NCBI RefSeq assembly: GCF_918797525.1
Contig: NZ_OU963893.1
Span: 1,674,001-1,738,000, forward strand
Source: an unidentified bacterial endosymbiont
GTDB taxonomy: Bacteria; Pseudomonadota; Gammaproteobacteria; Enterobacterales; Enterobacteriaceae
Reading direction: 5' to 3'
DNA length: 64,000 nt
Shown: positions 1-6,758 of the stretch, one piece after another
Layout of the letters: each line of letters begins with the position of its first letter
Numbering within the stretch: the first letter of the stretch is position 1
The notes under the pieces: generated by a model
The model's database searches: none
Told to the model about the DNA's origin: nothing
Seen by the model: only the letters and a program-made list of their open reading frames with translations
Made by a program: the position numbers and the translations under genes

Positions 1-1
1 C

Positions 2-979
2 AATGAAGTCTCCCTGGGCATTTTGACTGAAACGCGCAGTTACCTCGACGGCCTGGCGCCGAGGGTGCTGGCGGAAGTGCTCATTGGCGGTCTTTCAACC
101 ACCGAACTGGCTCAGCAGGGGTATGCCGACCATGAAGAACTTCAATTGATTCGTGAGGCGGTAGGGATCACTGAATATCTTCTGCCGCCCCTGCCGAATA
201 CCCTCTACACGCGGGATACAACGTGCTGGATCTACGGCGGGGTGACGCTCAACCCGTTATACTGGCCCGCGCGACATGAAGAAACCCTGCTCACCGCCGC
301 AATCTACCGATTCCACCCTGATTTTGGGCCAGACAAGGTGAAGGTCTGGTGGGGGGACCCAACCGTCCACCATGGCACAGCGACCCTGGAAGGGGGAGAC
401 GTCATGCCCATTGGCAACAAAACGGTGCTGATTGGTATGAGCGAAAGGACATCGCACCAGGCCATCACCCAACTGGCCAGTCGACTTTTTGCCGATAGCC
501 AGTCGGGCGTTGAAAGAGTGATGATTGCTGCCATGCCGAAGCTACGCGCGGCAATGCACCTGGATACCGTATTTACCTTCTGCGATCGTGATGTTGTCAC
601 GCTCTATCCGGCTATCGTGAATCAAATTAAGACCTTTTCGCTACGTCCTGATAGCGGGCCTACGGGAATGAAGTTAAGCCGTGACAGCGATAACTTCGTT
701 GATGCCGTCGCGGATGCCTTACATCTTAAAAAACTGCGGGTGGTGGAAACGGAAGGTAATGACTATGACACCGAGCGCCAGCAGTGGGATAGCGGAAATA
801 ATATGGTGGCGCTTTCTCCGGGGGTGGTAATGGCCTATGACCGTAATACCAAAACCAACACCCAACTGCGTAAGGAGGGGGTTGAAGTAATAGAGATCGT
901 CGGCAGTGAATTAGGCCGTGGCAGAGGCGGCGGGCACTGTATGACCTGTCCTATTATCCGCGACCCTGTCGACTATTGA
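2..979 (+). CDS. arcA: Arginine deiminase, C-terminal part (5' end outside window)
   Basis: Hydrolyses L-arginine to citrulline and ammonia, the first step of the arginine deiminase pathway, in the cytoplasm. The reading frame is open from the first full codon, so the true start lies left of the window; 325 of roughly 405 family residues are present. Visible family signatures are [10 protein letters not shown], the histidine-containing HLDTVFTF segment, and the C-terminal [10 protein letters not shown] motif that carries the catalytic cysteine. The TTG at position 23 is an internal leucine codon. The gene ends 167 bases before the next lipoprotein gene. I see no arcB or arcC in the window, so the rest of the pathway, if present, lies to the left. 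Confidence 0.93.
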   Translation, partial: NEVSLGILTETRSYLDGLAPRVLAEVLIGGLSTTELAQQGYADHEELQLIREAVGITEYLLPPLPNTLYTRDTTCWIYGGVTLNPLYWPARHEETLLTAAIYRFHPDFGPDKVKVWWGDPTVHHGTATLEGGDVMPIGNKTVLIGMSERTSHQAITQLASRLFADSQSGVERVMIAAMPKLRAAMHLDTVFTFCDRDVVTLYPAIVNQIKTFSLRPDSGPTGMKLSRDSDNFVDAVADALHLKKLRVVETEGNDYDTERQQWDSGNNMVALSPGVVMAYDRNTKTNTQLRKEGVEVIEIVGSELGRGRGGGHCMTCPIIRDPVDY

Positions 980-1146
980 TCGCTACGAGGGATGCTAATA
1001 AATGTCCCGGGCGGCTGCGACATATTTGCCGGACGACCCCGGTTAAAAACGCCAATCCGGGAGATGAAAAAACCTGAATGGAAAACTGTCCGTGTTATCA
1101 GGGCATTTGCAGACCATGATTAACCTTCTGAAATCAAGGTGCGTAT

Positions 1147-1611
1147 ATGAACTCAAGGATTTTATTCACACTGTTCGCATTTGCTCTGGTGGGCTGCTCA
1201 AGCACCAGCAGCCTTTCTGGTGACGTCCATTCGGCCTCCGCTTCCGGGCGGGTGCAGCAGGTCCAGTTCGGGACGTTGGTCTCTGTACGCCCGGTACAAA
1301 TTCAGGCCGGTGACGACAATAATGCGCTGGGCGCAGTCGCGGGTGGCGTGCTGGGTGGCCTGGCCGGTAGCACCGTAGGGGGAGGGTCAGGACGTCGTTT
1401 AACCACGGCGACAGGTGCTGTCGCGGGCGGGCTTACTGGCCAGGCGGCTCAGTCACGAATGAATCGGGTGCAGGGGGTAGAGCTTGAAATCCGCTTAGAT
1501 GACGGAAGAAGCATTGTTGTTGTTCAACGTCAGGGAACCACGCGATTCTCAGCCGGACAGCGCGTCGCCATCTCTTCCACAGGCGGGCAGGTGACCGTTT
1601 CGCCGCGCTGA
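1147..1611 (+). CDS. SlyB-like glycine-zipper outer-membrane lipoprotein
   Basis: A 154-residue probable lipoprotein. The N-terminus is a signal peptide ending in a lipobox with Cys17 (ALVGC-SS). Residues of about 55-105 form two glycine-rich zipper segments (GAVAGGVLGGLAG and TGAVAGGLTGQAAQ), typical of the SlyB/Pcp 2TM glycine-zipper family that anchors in or spans the outer membrane. The C-terminal 50 residues are a small beta-rich domain, as in SlyB. The start is ATG, preceded by an AAGG-type ribosome site. It may be a paralogue of SlyB and not SlyB itself, because the neighbours (arcA, tRNA-Pro region) are not those usual for slyB. A hairpin terminator follows. It is the last clear backbone gene before the tRNA-associated insertion. 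Confidence 0.8.
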   Translation: MNSRILFTLFAFALVGCSSTSSLSGDVHSASASGRVQQVQFGTLVSVRPVQIQAGDDNNALGAVAGGVLGGLAGSTVGGGSGRRLTTATGAVAGGLTGQAAQSRMNRVQGVELEIRLDDGRSIVVVQRQGTTRFSAGQRVAISSTGGQVTVSPR

Positions 1612-1620
1612 GGAGGATAT

Positions 1621-1648
1621 AAAAAAACCAGCCGTGAGGCTGGTTTTG
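1621..1648 (+). terminator. Rho-independent terminator after the lipoprotein gene
   Basis: A perfect 7-bp stem (ACCAGCC/GGCTGGT) with a GTGA loop, flanked by an A-run on the left and TTTT on the right. It lies ten bases after the lipoprotein stop codon and just before the left copy of the tRNA-derived repeat. Confidence 0.85.
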
Positions 1649-1653
1649 AAAAG

Positions 1654-1676
1654 ATTTTGGTCGGCACGAGAGGATT
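1654..1676. repeat. Left copy of 23-bp direct repeat of tRNA-Pro 3' end (att-like)
   Basis: Twenty-three bases identical to 4321-4343, where they form the 3' end of the tRNA-Pro gene plus four flanking bases. After this point the sequence diverges from the tRNA, so this copy is only a fragment. A displaced tRNA 3' end at the far side of an insertion is the normal footprint of a tyrosine-recombinase island. The two copies bracket 2.7 kb containing the ADP-ribosyltransferase gene. No integrase gene remains inside. Confidence 0.85.
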
Positions 1677-1793
1677 GGAATAGTTCATTCAACGGTATGA
1701 ATTTATAGGTATTTAAAAATTATTTCTATGATAAATATGCCTATCCAGATGCAATAAAATATGGGCTTATGAAATTTGCTCACTTTTCCATTG

Positions 1794-2009
1794 TCGACCT
1801 CTGTTGTCGACTGCCCGGTAAAGATAAGCCCACCGACCATTGACCTTAACGTATGTCTCATCAATGTGCCACGGACAAAGATCGGAAGGGTTACGCCAGT
1901 ACCTGCGCAGTCGTTTTTCCATTTCCGGTGCGTAGCGCTGGACCCAGCGGTAAATCGTGGTGTGATCGACATTCATTCCACGCTCGGCCAGCATCTCCTC
2001 AAGATTGCG
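1794..2009 (-). pseudogene. IS6-family (IS26-like) transposase fragment
   Basis: An internal piece of an IS6-family DDE transposase. The translated segment reads EEMLAERGMNVDHTTIYRW and continues through RYWRNPSDLCPWHIDETYV to YLYRAVDNRGR. These match the helix-turn-helix region and the start of the catalytic domain, including the first aspartate (HIDETY), of IS26-type transposases. Homology stops abruptly after AVDNRGR on one side and upstream of EEMLAERG on the other. About 72 of some 235 residues remain and no terminal inverted repeats are visible. It is a dead relic inside the tRNA-flanked element. Confidence 0.85.
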
Positions 2010-2672
2010 ATCGTAATAAAAAAACAGTGTGTTACCCGACCATTTCTTAACGCGACAGAACCGGGCAGGGCACCTGGCAACATGCCTCCGCTGGTCTCCA
2101 CTGAGATCCTGCCTCAGTACCGCGCCGGAACGGATGCCGGTGCGTCAGATAAGGCCACTCACGTCACTCAACAGAAAAACCGGCAGTCAATGACGCATGT
2201 GGGTATCATTACCGAATGCTACCAGCCCCGCGAAGACAGGTTGCGGGAAACCGGCACCTGGTGGGTCAGTGAATGCGGTCTGCGCTTCAGAAAGTCCACT
2301 GGCGCTGCGGTCGGAAGCGGTGTCTGGAGTGCAAACCGTCTTGATTTGAGCAGCATCCGGGAAATTAAGTCCGGTGAATAATCGTCAGGGCTCGGTCTCG
2401 AGGTTAACAACCCCCAGGCAGATGTATGATGCCTTACTTCTTTTTCTTGATGGCGAACCTTACGGTACTGCGCCTACCGAAAGGGCAAAACTGTAAATTG
2501 CTCATCAAATGACCTGTTTATCCAATATATCCTCTCAGCTACTTTCTGCCGCCTGTCATATGTGACTAAAAATCGTTTTTTGAAAGCCCTCAATCTTAAA
2601 ATCTGCAATCTTATAATCCTTAGTGAACTCATATGTTAACAATATTTATGTACTCAACAACGAGGAAAATAA
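2010..2672. other. Mosaic non-coding stretch before the ADP-ribosyltransferase gene
   Basis: About 660 bases without a convincing intact gene. On the plus strand an open frame (roughly 2130-2381) ends with short phrases such as GTWWVSECGLRFRKSTG and RLDLSSIREI. They look like the tail of a small accessory or prophage-type ORF, but the upstream part of the frame runs antisense through the IS6 relic, so it is not a natural gene. From about 2500 the sequence becomes AT-rich and probably holds the promoter of the following gene, which has a clear GAGG ribosome site at about 2662. Confidence 0.4.
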
Positions 2673-3890
2673 ATGCCAATAAATTCTATTAAAAATAATA
2701 CCATAGTGCCTATGAATGACATACGGCAAGAGCGGAGCAAATTAAGCAAGCTTAAAAACGACCTATCGCAAAACCTCTCAGATATCAGAAATTGCGTAAC
2801 TAAACTAAACAAATCTATTACCGCACATAACAAAAGTATTGCCGGTAATCAGTCATTACTTAAAAGTCTTCAGTCAGTCTCAGCAAAACATGGTGAGGAT
2901 GCCTCTGTACGTCTGAAAAATGATCATTTCAAATACGGTCAGGCTAGTAATTTTTTTAAAAATACTTTTCATGGTAATCGTTATCAGACTGAGCGCGAAG
3001 CCGCAGTCAAAATGGTCAATGCTGAAGGGAGTAAAGTATCTGCCGGAATGGTGATAAATACGTTACAGTCAAAAATTGATAGTGCCTTGAGTGAGGTTAA
3101 TGAGCTAAAAAAAGAGGTCGCCGGGTATGATAAGAAAATTGACGATATCGAGGCGAGAAAATATGGCATAGAGAAAAAAATAGACAAATTTGCTAAAATT
3201 GAAACCGATGCGAAAAAAGCTGATGAAAAAAACCATAAGGCTCGACAGGAATTTTCCATGATATACCAAAGTAATGTGGGATTCAAAGCAATCAATGTTG
3301 AGGCACGCCATCAATTTAGTAACGCTCCCTCAGCGGGAAAAGTGAGCGGTAATAAAGTCGTTGAAGAATACCGCAGGGTTCATGGATATGAGATTTTTAG
3401 CCGTGGTAATAAGGTTCTTGAATCTACTATCAAGACAAATTGTAGCAATCTGAGCGAACTGGTGAAAACGGGTGCTAAAGCATGGTACACCCCGACAGGA
3501 AAAAATATTACAACTTACCGCGGCCAGGGAATTACACCGAGTGGGATTAATAAGTTAATTTCACGATTCGATGCAGATAAACAGAACAAAACAGAAACTG
3601 TGTACAACCTTGGGCAATTCTTCTCCACATCCAGACATGTAAATGTTGCCAGCGATTTTGCAAAACGTAGCCCGGATAGTGAAAAAGTTATATTCAAGGT
3701 GAAAGGAAATAGCAGCAACGGGTTATCCGTCCCGGGTGGCCTGTCATTTGAAAATGATGAGGGCGAAAGGCTGTATTCCCCGCTGGCGAATTTCAAAGTT
3801 ACAGCCGTATCCAGAGTAGCGTCGAATACCTACAATGTCACATTAGAGGAAGTCACAAAGGGTGACAAGGCGCAGCCCCTGCCCTATTAA
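2673..3890 (+). CDS. Putative T3SS effector, arginine-type mono-ADP-ribosyltransferase
   Basis: A 405-residue protein. Residues of about 15-200 are lysine/glutamate-rich and predicted coiled coil; residues of about 270-395 form an ART domain. The R-S-E signature is present: Arg283 in TYRGQG, the Ser-Thr-Ser motif at 318-320 in GQFFSTSR, and an E-x-E pair at Glu363/Glu365 (NDEGERLY). The biglutamate motif is that of arginine-specific toxins such as SpvB, ExoS/ExoT, AexT and HopU1. There is no Sec signal peptide, consistent with type III export. It would transfer ADP-ribose from NAD to a host protein; the target cannot be inferred. The AT-rich composition and the flanking tRNA repeat and IS relics point to horizontal gain. 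It lies outside the main T3SS block, so delivery by that system is an inference. Confidence 0.8.
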   Translation: MPINSIKNNTIVPMNDIRQERSKLSKLKNDLSQNLSDIRNCVTKLNKSITAHNKSIAGNQSLLKSLQSVSAKHGEDASVRLKNDHFKYGQASNFFKNTFHGNRYQTEREAAVKMVNAEGSKVSAGMVINTLQSKIDSALSEVNELKKEVAGYDKKIDDIEARKYGIEKKIDKFAKIETDAKKADEKNHKARQEFSMIYQSNVGFKAINVEARHQFSNAPSAGKVSGNKVVEEYRRVHGYEIFSRGNKVLESTIKTNCSNLSELVKTGAKAWYTPTGKNITTYRGQGITPSGINKLISRFDADKQNKTETVYNLGQFFSTSRHVNVASDFAKRSPDSEKVIFKVKGNSSNGLSVPGGLSFENDEGERLYSPLANFKVTAVSRVASNTYNVTLEEVTKGDKAQPLPY

Positions 3891-3925
3891 CTAAAAGTGC
3901 ACTGTTGTAAAGTTAGCGATGAAGC

Positions 3926-4228
3926 TGATCCTACCCACGTACTGTGGACACAGCCCTAAGTGAGGTTCTGGTTTTCAAATTGTTCCGGGCTAAGTCCACC
4001 ACAGGCACTGTACCGACGCCACCGAGTGCAATCGCACTCAATATAATTAAATACCGTCGTTCGCATGATTTCCCGGCTGACGAGGCAACGGAGCAGATAG
4101 CAACACATTGTGAGTTGTAGGTGTCCTGGTTTTCCAGAACCATGCGTTCAGAGGGAAATCGGTTATGTTTTGTCATCCTGGTTACCTCTCTCAAAGAGTG
4201 TAGTCTCCAGGATTACCGGGGCGGTTCA
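3926..4228 (-). mobile_element. Internally deleted IS3-family element with both ends
   Basis: A 303-bp remnant on the minus strand. At its left IS end (4228 downwards) it has the IS terminus and the start of orfA ([20 protein letters not shown]). It then jumps to the end of orfB ([15 protein letters not shown], then [18 protein letters not shown]) and the other terminus, which begins TGATCCTACCC at 3926. So about three quarters of a normal 1.2-1.3 kb IS3-family element is missing while both ends survive. No transposase can be made, but the ends could in principle be mobilised by a complete copy elsewhere. Confidence 0.82.
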
Positions 4229-4240
4229 AGACAATAAAAA

Positions 4241-4268
4241 AACAGCAGGTTTCAACAACCTACTGTTT
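4241..4268. terminator. Hairpin terminator downstream of tRNA-Pro
   Basis: An inverted repeat (AACAGCAGGTT, loop TCAAC, AACCTACTGTT, one G-T pair) with an A-run on its left side, which reads as a T-run on the minus strand. It lies 57 bases beyond the 3' end of the minus-strand tRNA gene and is probably its transcription terminator. Confidence 0.65.
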
Positions 4269-4320
4269 AAACTGTTTTTTAAGGTTCTCTCTGAACTTCA
4301 CTAGACAAAACGTTGGGATA

Positions 4321-4343
4321 ATTTTGGTCGGCACGAGAGGATT
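4321..4343. repeat. Right copy of the 23-bp repeat, within the tRNA-Pro 3' end
   Basis: The intact partner of the repeat at 1654-1676. It includes the CCA end, the acceptor strand and part of the T arm of the tRNA-Pro gene, and four flanking bases. The intact tRNA at this end means the incoming element regenerated the gene on insertion. Confidence 0.85.
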
Positions 4344-4401
4344 TGAACCTCCGACCCCCGACACCCCATGACGGTGCGCTACCAGGCTGCGCTACGTGCC
4401 G
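4325..4401 (-). tRNA. proL: tRNA-Pro, anticodon GGG
   Basis: A 77-nt gene on the minus strand from CGGCACGTAGC to an encoded CCA end. The acceptor stem CGGCACG/CGTGCCG pairs perfectly; the D arm, the T-loop (GGTTCAAATCC) and the seven-base anticodon loop ATGGGGT with anticodon GGG are all present. The anticodon stem has the U-U mismatch that I recall from the E. coli proL tRNA. In E. coli this gene sits directly beside yejM; here yejM is 32.6 kb away on the 5' side. Its 3' end is the attachment site of the small element to the left. Confidence 0.97.
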
Positions 4402-4414
4402 ATGCATGTAAAGA

Positions 4415-4442
4415 ATACTACTCGATTCCGCTTCGAATGCAA
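4415..4442 (-). promoter_or_regulatory. Candidate sigma70 promoter of tRNA-Pro
   Basis: On the minus strand a TTGCAT -35 element and a TAGTAT -10 element are separated by 16 bases, about 14 bases upstream of the tRNA 5' end. The placement suits a tRNA promoter; the spacing is one base below optimum. Confidence 0.5.
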
Positions 4443-4453
4443 GAAGAACACGA

Positions 4454-4484
4454 CGCTAACTGGTTTAATATTAGCCAGTTAGCG
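4454..4484. terminator. 10-bp inverted repeat between the 4615-5481 gene and proL
   Basis: Perfect arms CGCTAACTGG/CCAGTTAGCG with an 11-base spacer. It lies between the end of the minus-strand gene at 4615 and the tRNA promoter. There is no strong T-run, so it may be a weak terminator or a protein-binding site. It also marks the left edge of the AT-rich island. Confidence 0.4.
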
Positions 4485-4614
4485 AGAAATCCTTTCCCGG
4501 CTACCCTGTCCTGTATGCATACCGAGTTTAAAAAGCGGTGATATGTTCAATGTGCCAGGTGCTCAAGTGGCCGGGAAAAATGAGAGTTTCAACATCGTAA
4601 AGGAATTAGATGAT

Positions 4615-5481
4615 TCAAATAATCAGTAATTTATCCGCAATCGCCATCCAGCCGCCTGGCTCTTTAATTAATTTATCAACCTGATGCTTACCCCAGACGA
4701 AACCGGTTAATCCTTTTCGTTCAAATAATTCAAAGAGGATCTCCCTGGCAGGGCCAGACGCTTTCTTGTTTCCCTGTCCGAGCGTTTCCAGGAGAATCGT
4801 TTCTTGCATAGCCCGCCAGTGTAAATCCATCGCGGTAAAACGACAGACATTGGAGTATTTAAAACTAATCCCTAATTTTGCCGCCGAGCTTAAGGAACTA
4901 CCGATGATGGAAAAGGCTGTAGATAAAGCAGGGATGGCAGATAAAAAAGCGAAGCTGACCTGTCCTCCCCGTACTGCCAGTTTGAGATTTTTCAGGGTGA
5001 TGATGACATCAAGCCACGCCTGAATGGTCGCACTCTCTTTATATTTCGCCGCTATATCCCGCAGGCCGGCCAGATGCCTCATCGTCGATGCACAGGCCGC
5101 GCCTCCCTGGCCGACGGTACCGACATCTATACATGTGACCAAAGAACCGCCTGCGCTGGCAATGGCGATAGCCGAAGACGCCGCTGAAACATAGCCGCGC
5201 TTTTTTATATACTTGATCGTTTCCAGGCTGGGGCTGTCATCATGTTGGTTCCAGACAAACCATGGGTTTGGCACCGGCGTGACGGGATGGTTATTGATTA
5301 AGCTGTGAAGCTCTTTAATGATCGTCGTGGAGGTAGTCAGTACGGGCAGGCTGGTCAGGGTATCGATTACTGCGGTGCCGCTGTCGGCTATCGCCCAAAA
5401 TATCTCACTTTTATCAATATCTTCTTTTGCGGAAAGTTCGATGAGTGATCGAATCTCTTTATAGTATTCTGTGTTTGGCAT
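4615..5481 (-). CDS. Unknown protein with two hydrophobic segments, effector candidate
   Basis: A 288-residue protein that I do not recognise. It has no signal peptide. Two small-residue-rich hydrophobic stretches lie at about 97-118 (rich in Ala, Ser and Gly) and 174-205; the rest is mixed helical sequence ending in a short hydrophobic tail. Such segments could insert into a membrane once translocated, or be buried helices. It is the gene closest to proL in the island, on the minus strand like its neighbour, with a 147-base gap that holds that neighbour's terminator, so it probably has its own promoter. Its place beside a probable Tir homologue makes a secreted role plausible, but nothing in the sequence proves it. 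Confidence 0.6.
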   Translation of the reverse strand: MPNTEYYKEIRSLIELSAKEDIDKSEIFWAIADSGTAVIDTLTSLPVLTTSTTIIKELHSLINNHPVTPVPNPWFVWNQHDDSPSLETIKYIKKRGYVSAASSAIAIASAGGSLVTCIDVGTVGQGGAACASTMRHLAGLRDIAAKYKESATIQAWLDVIITLKNLKLAVRGGQVSFAFLSAIPALSTAFSIIGSSLSSAAKLGISFKYSNVCRFTAMDLHWRAMQETILLETLGQGNKKASGPAREILFELFERKGLTGFVWGKHQVDKLIKEPGGWMAIADKLLII

Positions 5482-5577
5482 GTATGGTTATCCTGAATGA
5501 TAATCTGTTGCTGTTATATAATTCATTTCGGAGCTATGTAGTCAATAAATCTGATTAATATCGTAGAGTATCAAAAA

Positions 5578-5605
5578 GTTAGGCTATTTATTCAAATAGC
5601 CTAAC
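5578..5605 (-). terminator. Rho-independent terminator of the 5629-6501 gene
   Basis: A perfect 12-bp stem (GTTAGGCTATTT and its complement) with a four-base loop. On the minus strand it is followed by TTTTT. It begins 24 bases after the stop codon of the minus-strand gene at 5629. Confidence 0.85.
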
Positions 5606-5628
5606 CATTAAATTAAGTTGGGTTTAAA

Positions 5629-6501
5629 TTACAAATGCGTTTTTTGACTACTCTTTAAATATTGACTTAAATTTTCTCGGCTTGGTTTTACTCCAGCATC
5701 TCTGAGATATTCTAAGTTTTCAGTACTATATCCAATTTCAAACTTCTTAAATTCTGCACTGATTAAATTGTGTGTATTGGTTATATTTTTATTAATACGT
5801 TCAACACTTTTTTCAAGTGCAATAATTTCTTTCGCGTCTGTTAAGCAGTCGTGCCATGCATCGTGCCCAGGAAGATTATTATCTTTCCGTTTTTGTATTG
5901 TGTGTGTCCTTTCAAAACGACCTGTAGATTCTACGGATTTATAAGTACTTTCTCTCTTCAGATGCCCAACAGCAGCTTCTGCAGCATTTCTCTTTAATGT
6001 TATACTGGCATTAGGGTCAAGGCACTTGTTTTTTAACGATGTAATATAAGGATCATTACGAGGATCAATATTATTTAATCGTGCGTTCAACTGCGATTTA
6101 CGAATATGAATTTTTGTGTTGAGGTTAGTGACAGTTTCTGTAGCGGTTTTATGTTCAACCATGCTCTTCAGAATTCGCTCATATGATTTAGCTTCTTCGG
6201 ATTTTATTTTGATTGCATTGTTAATAATTTTATTAAGTTTGTTGATCTTAGTCTCGGTTATACTACTATTTTGATTTCTGATGACTGTCCGCAAATCTTT
6301 TAAGAACGATATATCACTGTGACTAACTTTATTTCCCTGTTTGTCACGTTCCTTTATGCATTTTTGTAAGCTATTAAGATCACTTTTACTCACATATTGT
6401 TGTATGTGTGCACCATCACGTCGAGCTGCGGTTAAAGCATCCTGATGCAAAGAACTAGCGTTCGCAAGTTGCTGGTTCATATTTCCGATAATAGTTGTCA
6501 T
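5629..6501 (-). CDS. Unknown coiled-coil protein, T3SS effector candidate
   Basis: A 290-residue, lysine-rich, largely helical protein with no signal peptide or membrane segment. Helical stretches with heptad-like spacing occur at about 80-135 and 215-250; the middle contains a short tryptophan-containing patch (GHDAWHDCL). I recognise no family. The N-terminus, MTTIIGNMNQQ, resembles that of the neighbouring Tir-like protein (MTTTIGLQSTS) and, more loosely, of the candidate at 29021 (MNIITGG). The AT-rich coding sequence and position beside the Tir-like gene favour a secreted substrate. The start is ATG with a GAGG site (ATTGAGGAG) shortly upstream. Confidence 0.65.
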   Translation of the reverse strand: MTTIIGNMNQQLANASSLHQDALTAARRDGAHIQQYVSKSDLNSLQKCIKERDKQGNKVSHSDISFLKDLRTVIRNQNSSITETKINKLNKIINNAIKIKSEEAKSYERILKSMVEHKTATETVTNLNTKIHIRKSQLNARLNNIDPRNDPYITSLKNKCLDPNASITLKRNAAEAAVGHLKRESTYKSVESTGRFERTHTIQKRKDNNLPGHDAWHDCLTDAKEIIALEKSVERINKNITNTHNLISAEFKKFEIGYSTENLEYLRDAGVKPSRENLSQYLKSSQKTHL

Positions 6502-6664
6502 ATTTTACTCCTCAATTAGCAACGCTAAATGGTCAGACAATAAGGGTTAATGATTGAAAGGGATATAATCTATGCTCTCACAGAGTAGCAAGGGTAGGGA
6601 AGTCCAATTCTGGTATCAATGATGTGTATTAATCTCTGCATGGTAATCGGTAGGGGGGGTCAGC

Positions 6665-6695
6665 TATAGAATACCCAACTATTCGGGTATTCTAT
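6665..6695 (-). terminator. Hairpin terminator of the Tir-like gene
   Basis: An inverted repeat ATAGAATACCC/GGGTATTCTAT with a short loop, about 65 bases beyond the stop codon of the minus-strand Tir-like gene. The 257-base gap between 6502 and 6758 holds nothing else that I can identify apart from the probable promoter of the gene at 5629. Confidence 0.6.
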
Positions 6696-6758
6696 ATGAT
6701 TAGACTTTAAGTCTGGCAGGATGTAAATATTAGCTAATGAAAACAGGAAAAGTGCTGT

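Noticed and set aside
1654..1676. A second tRNA-Pro gene at the left repeat.
   Set aside because: Only the 3' end is present; the anticodon and D arms are missing, so it is an attachment-site fragment.
1776..2381. A 201-residue plus-strand ORF.
   Set aside because: Its first half runs antisense through an IS6-family transposase fragment and it has no ribosome site; only the last part shows protein-like sequence, probably of a different origin.
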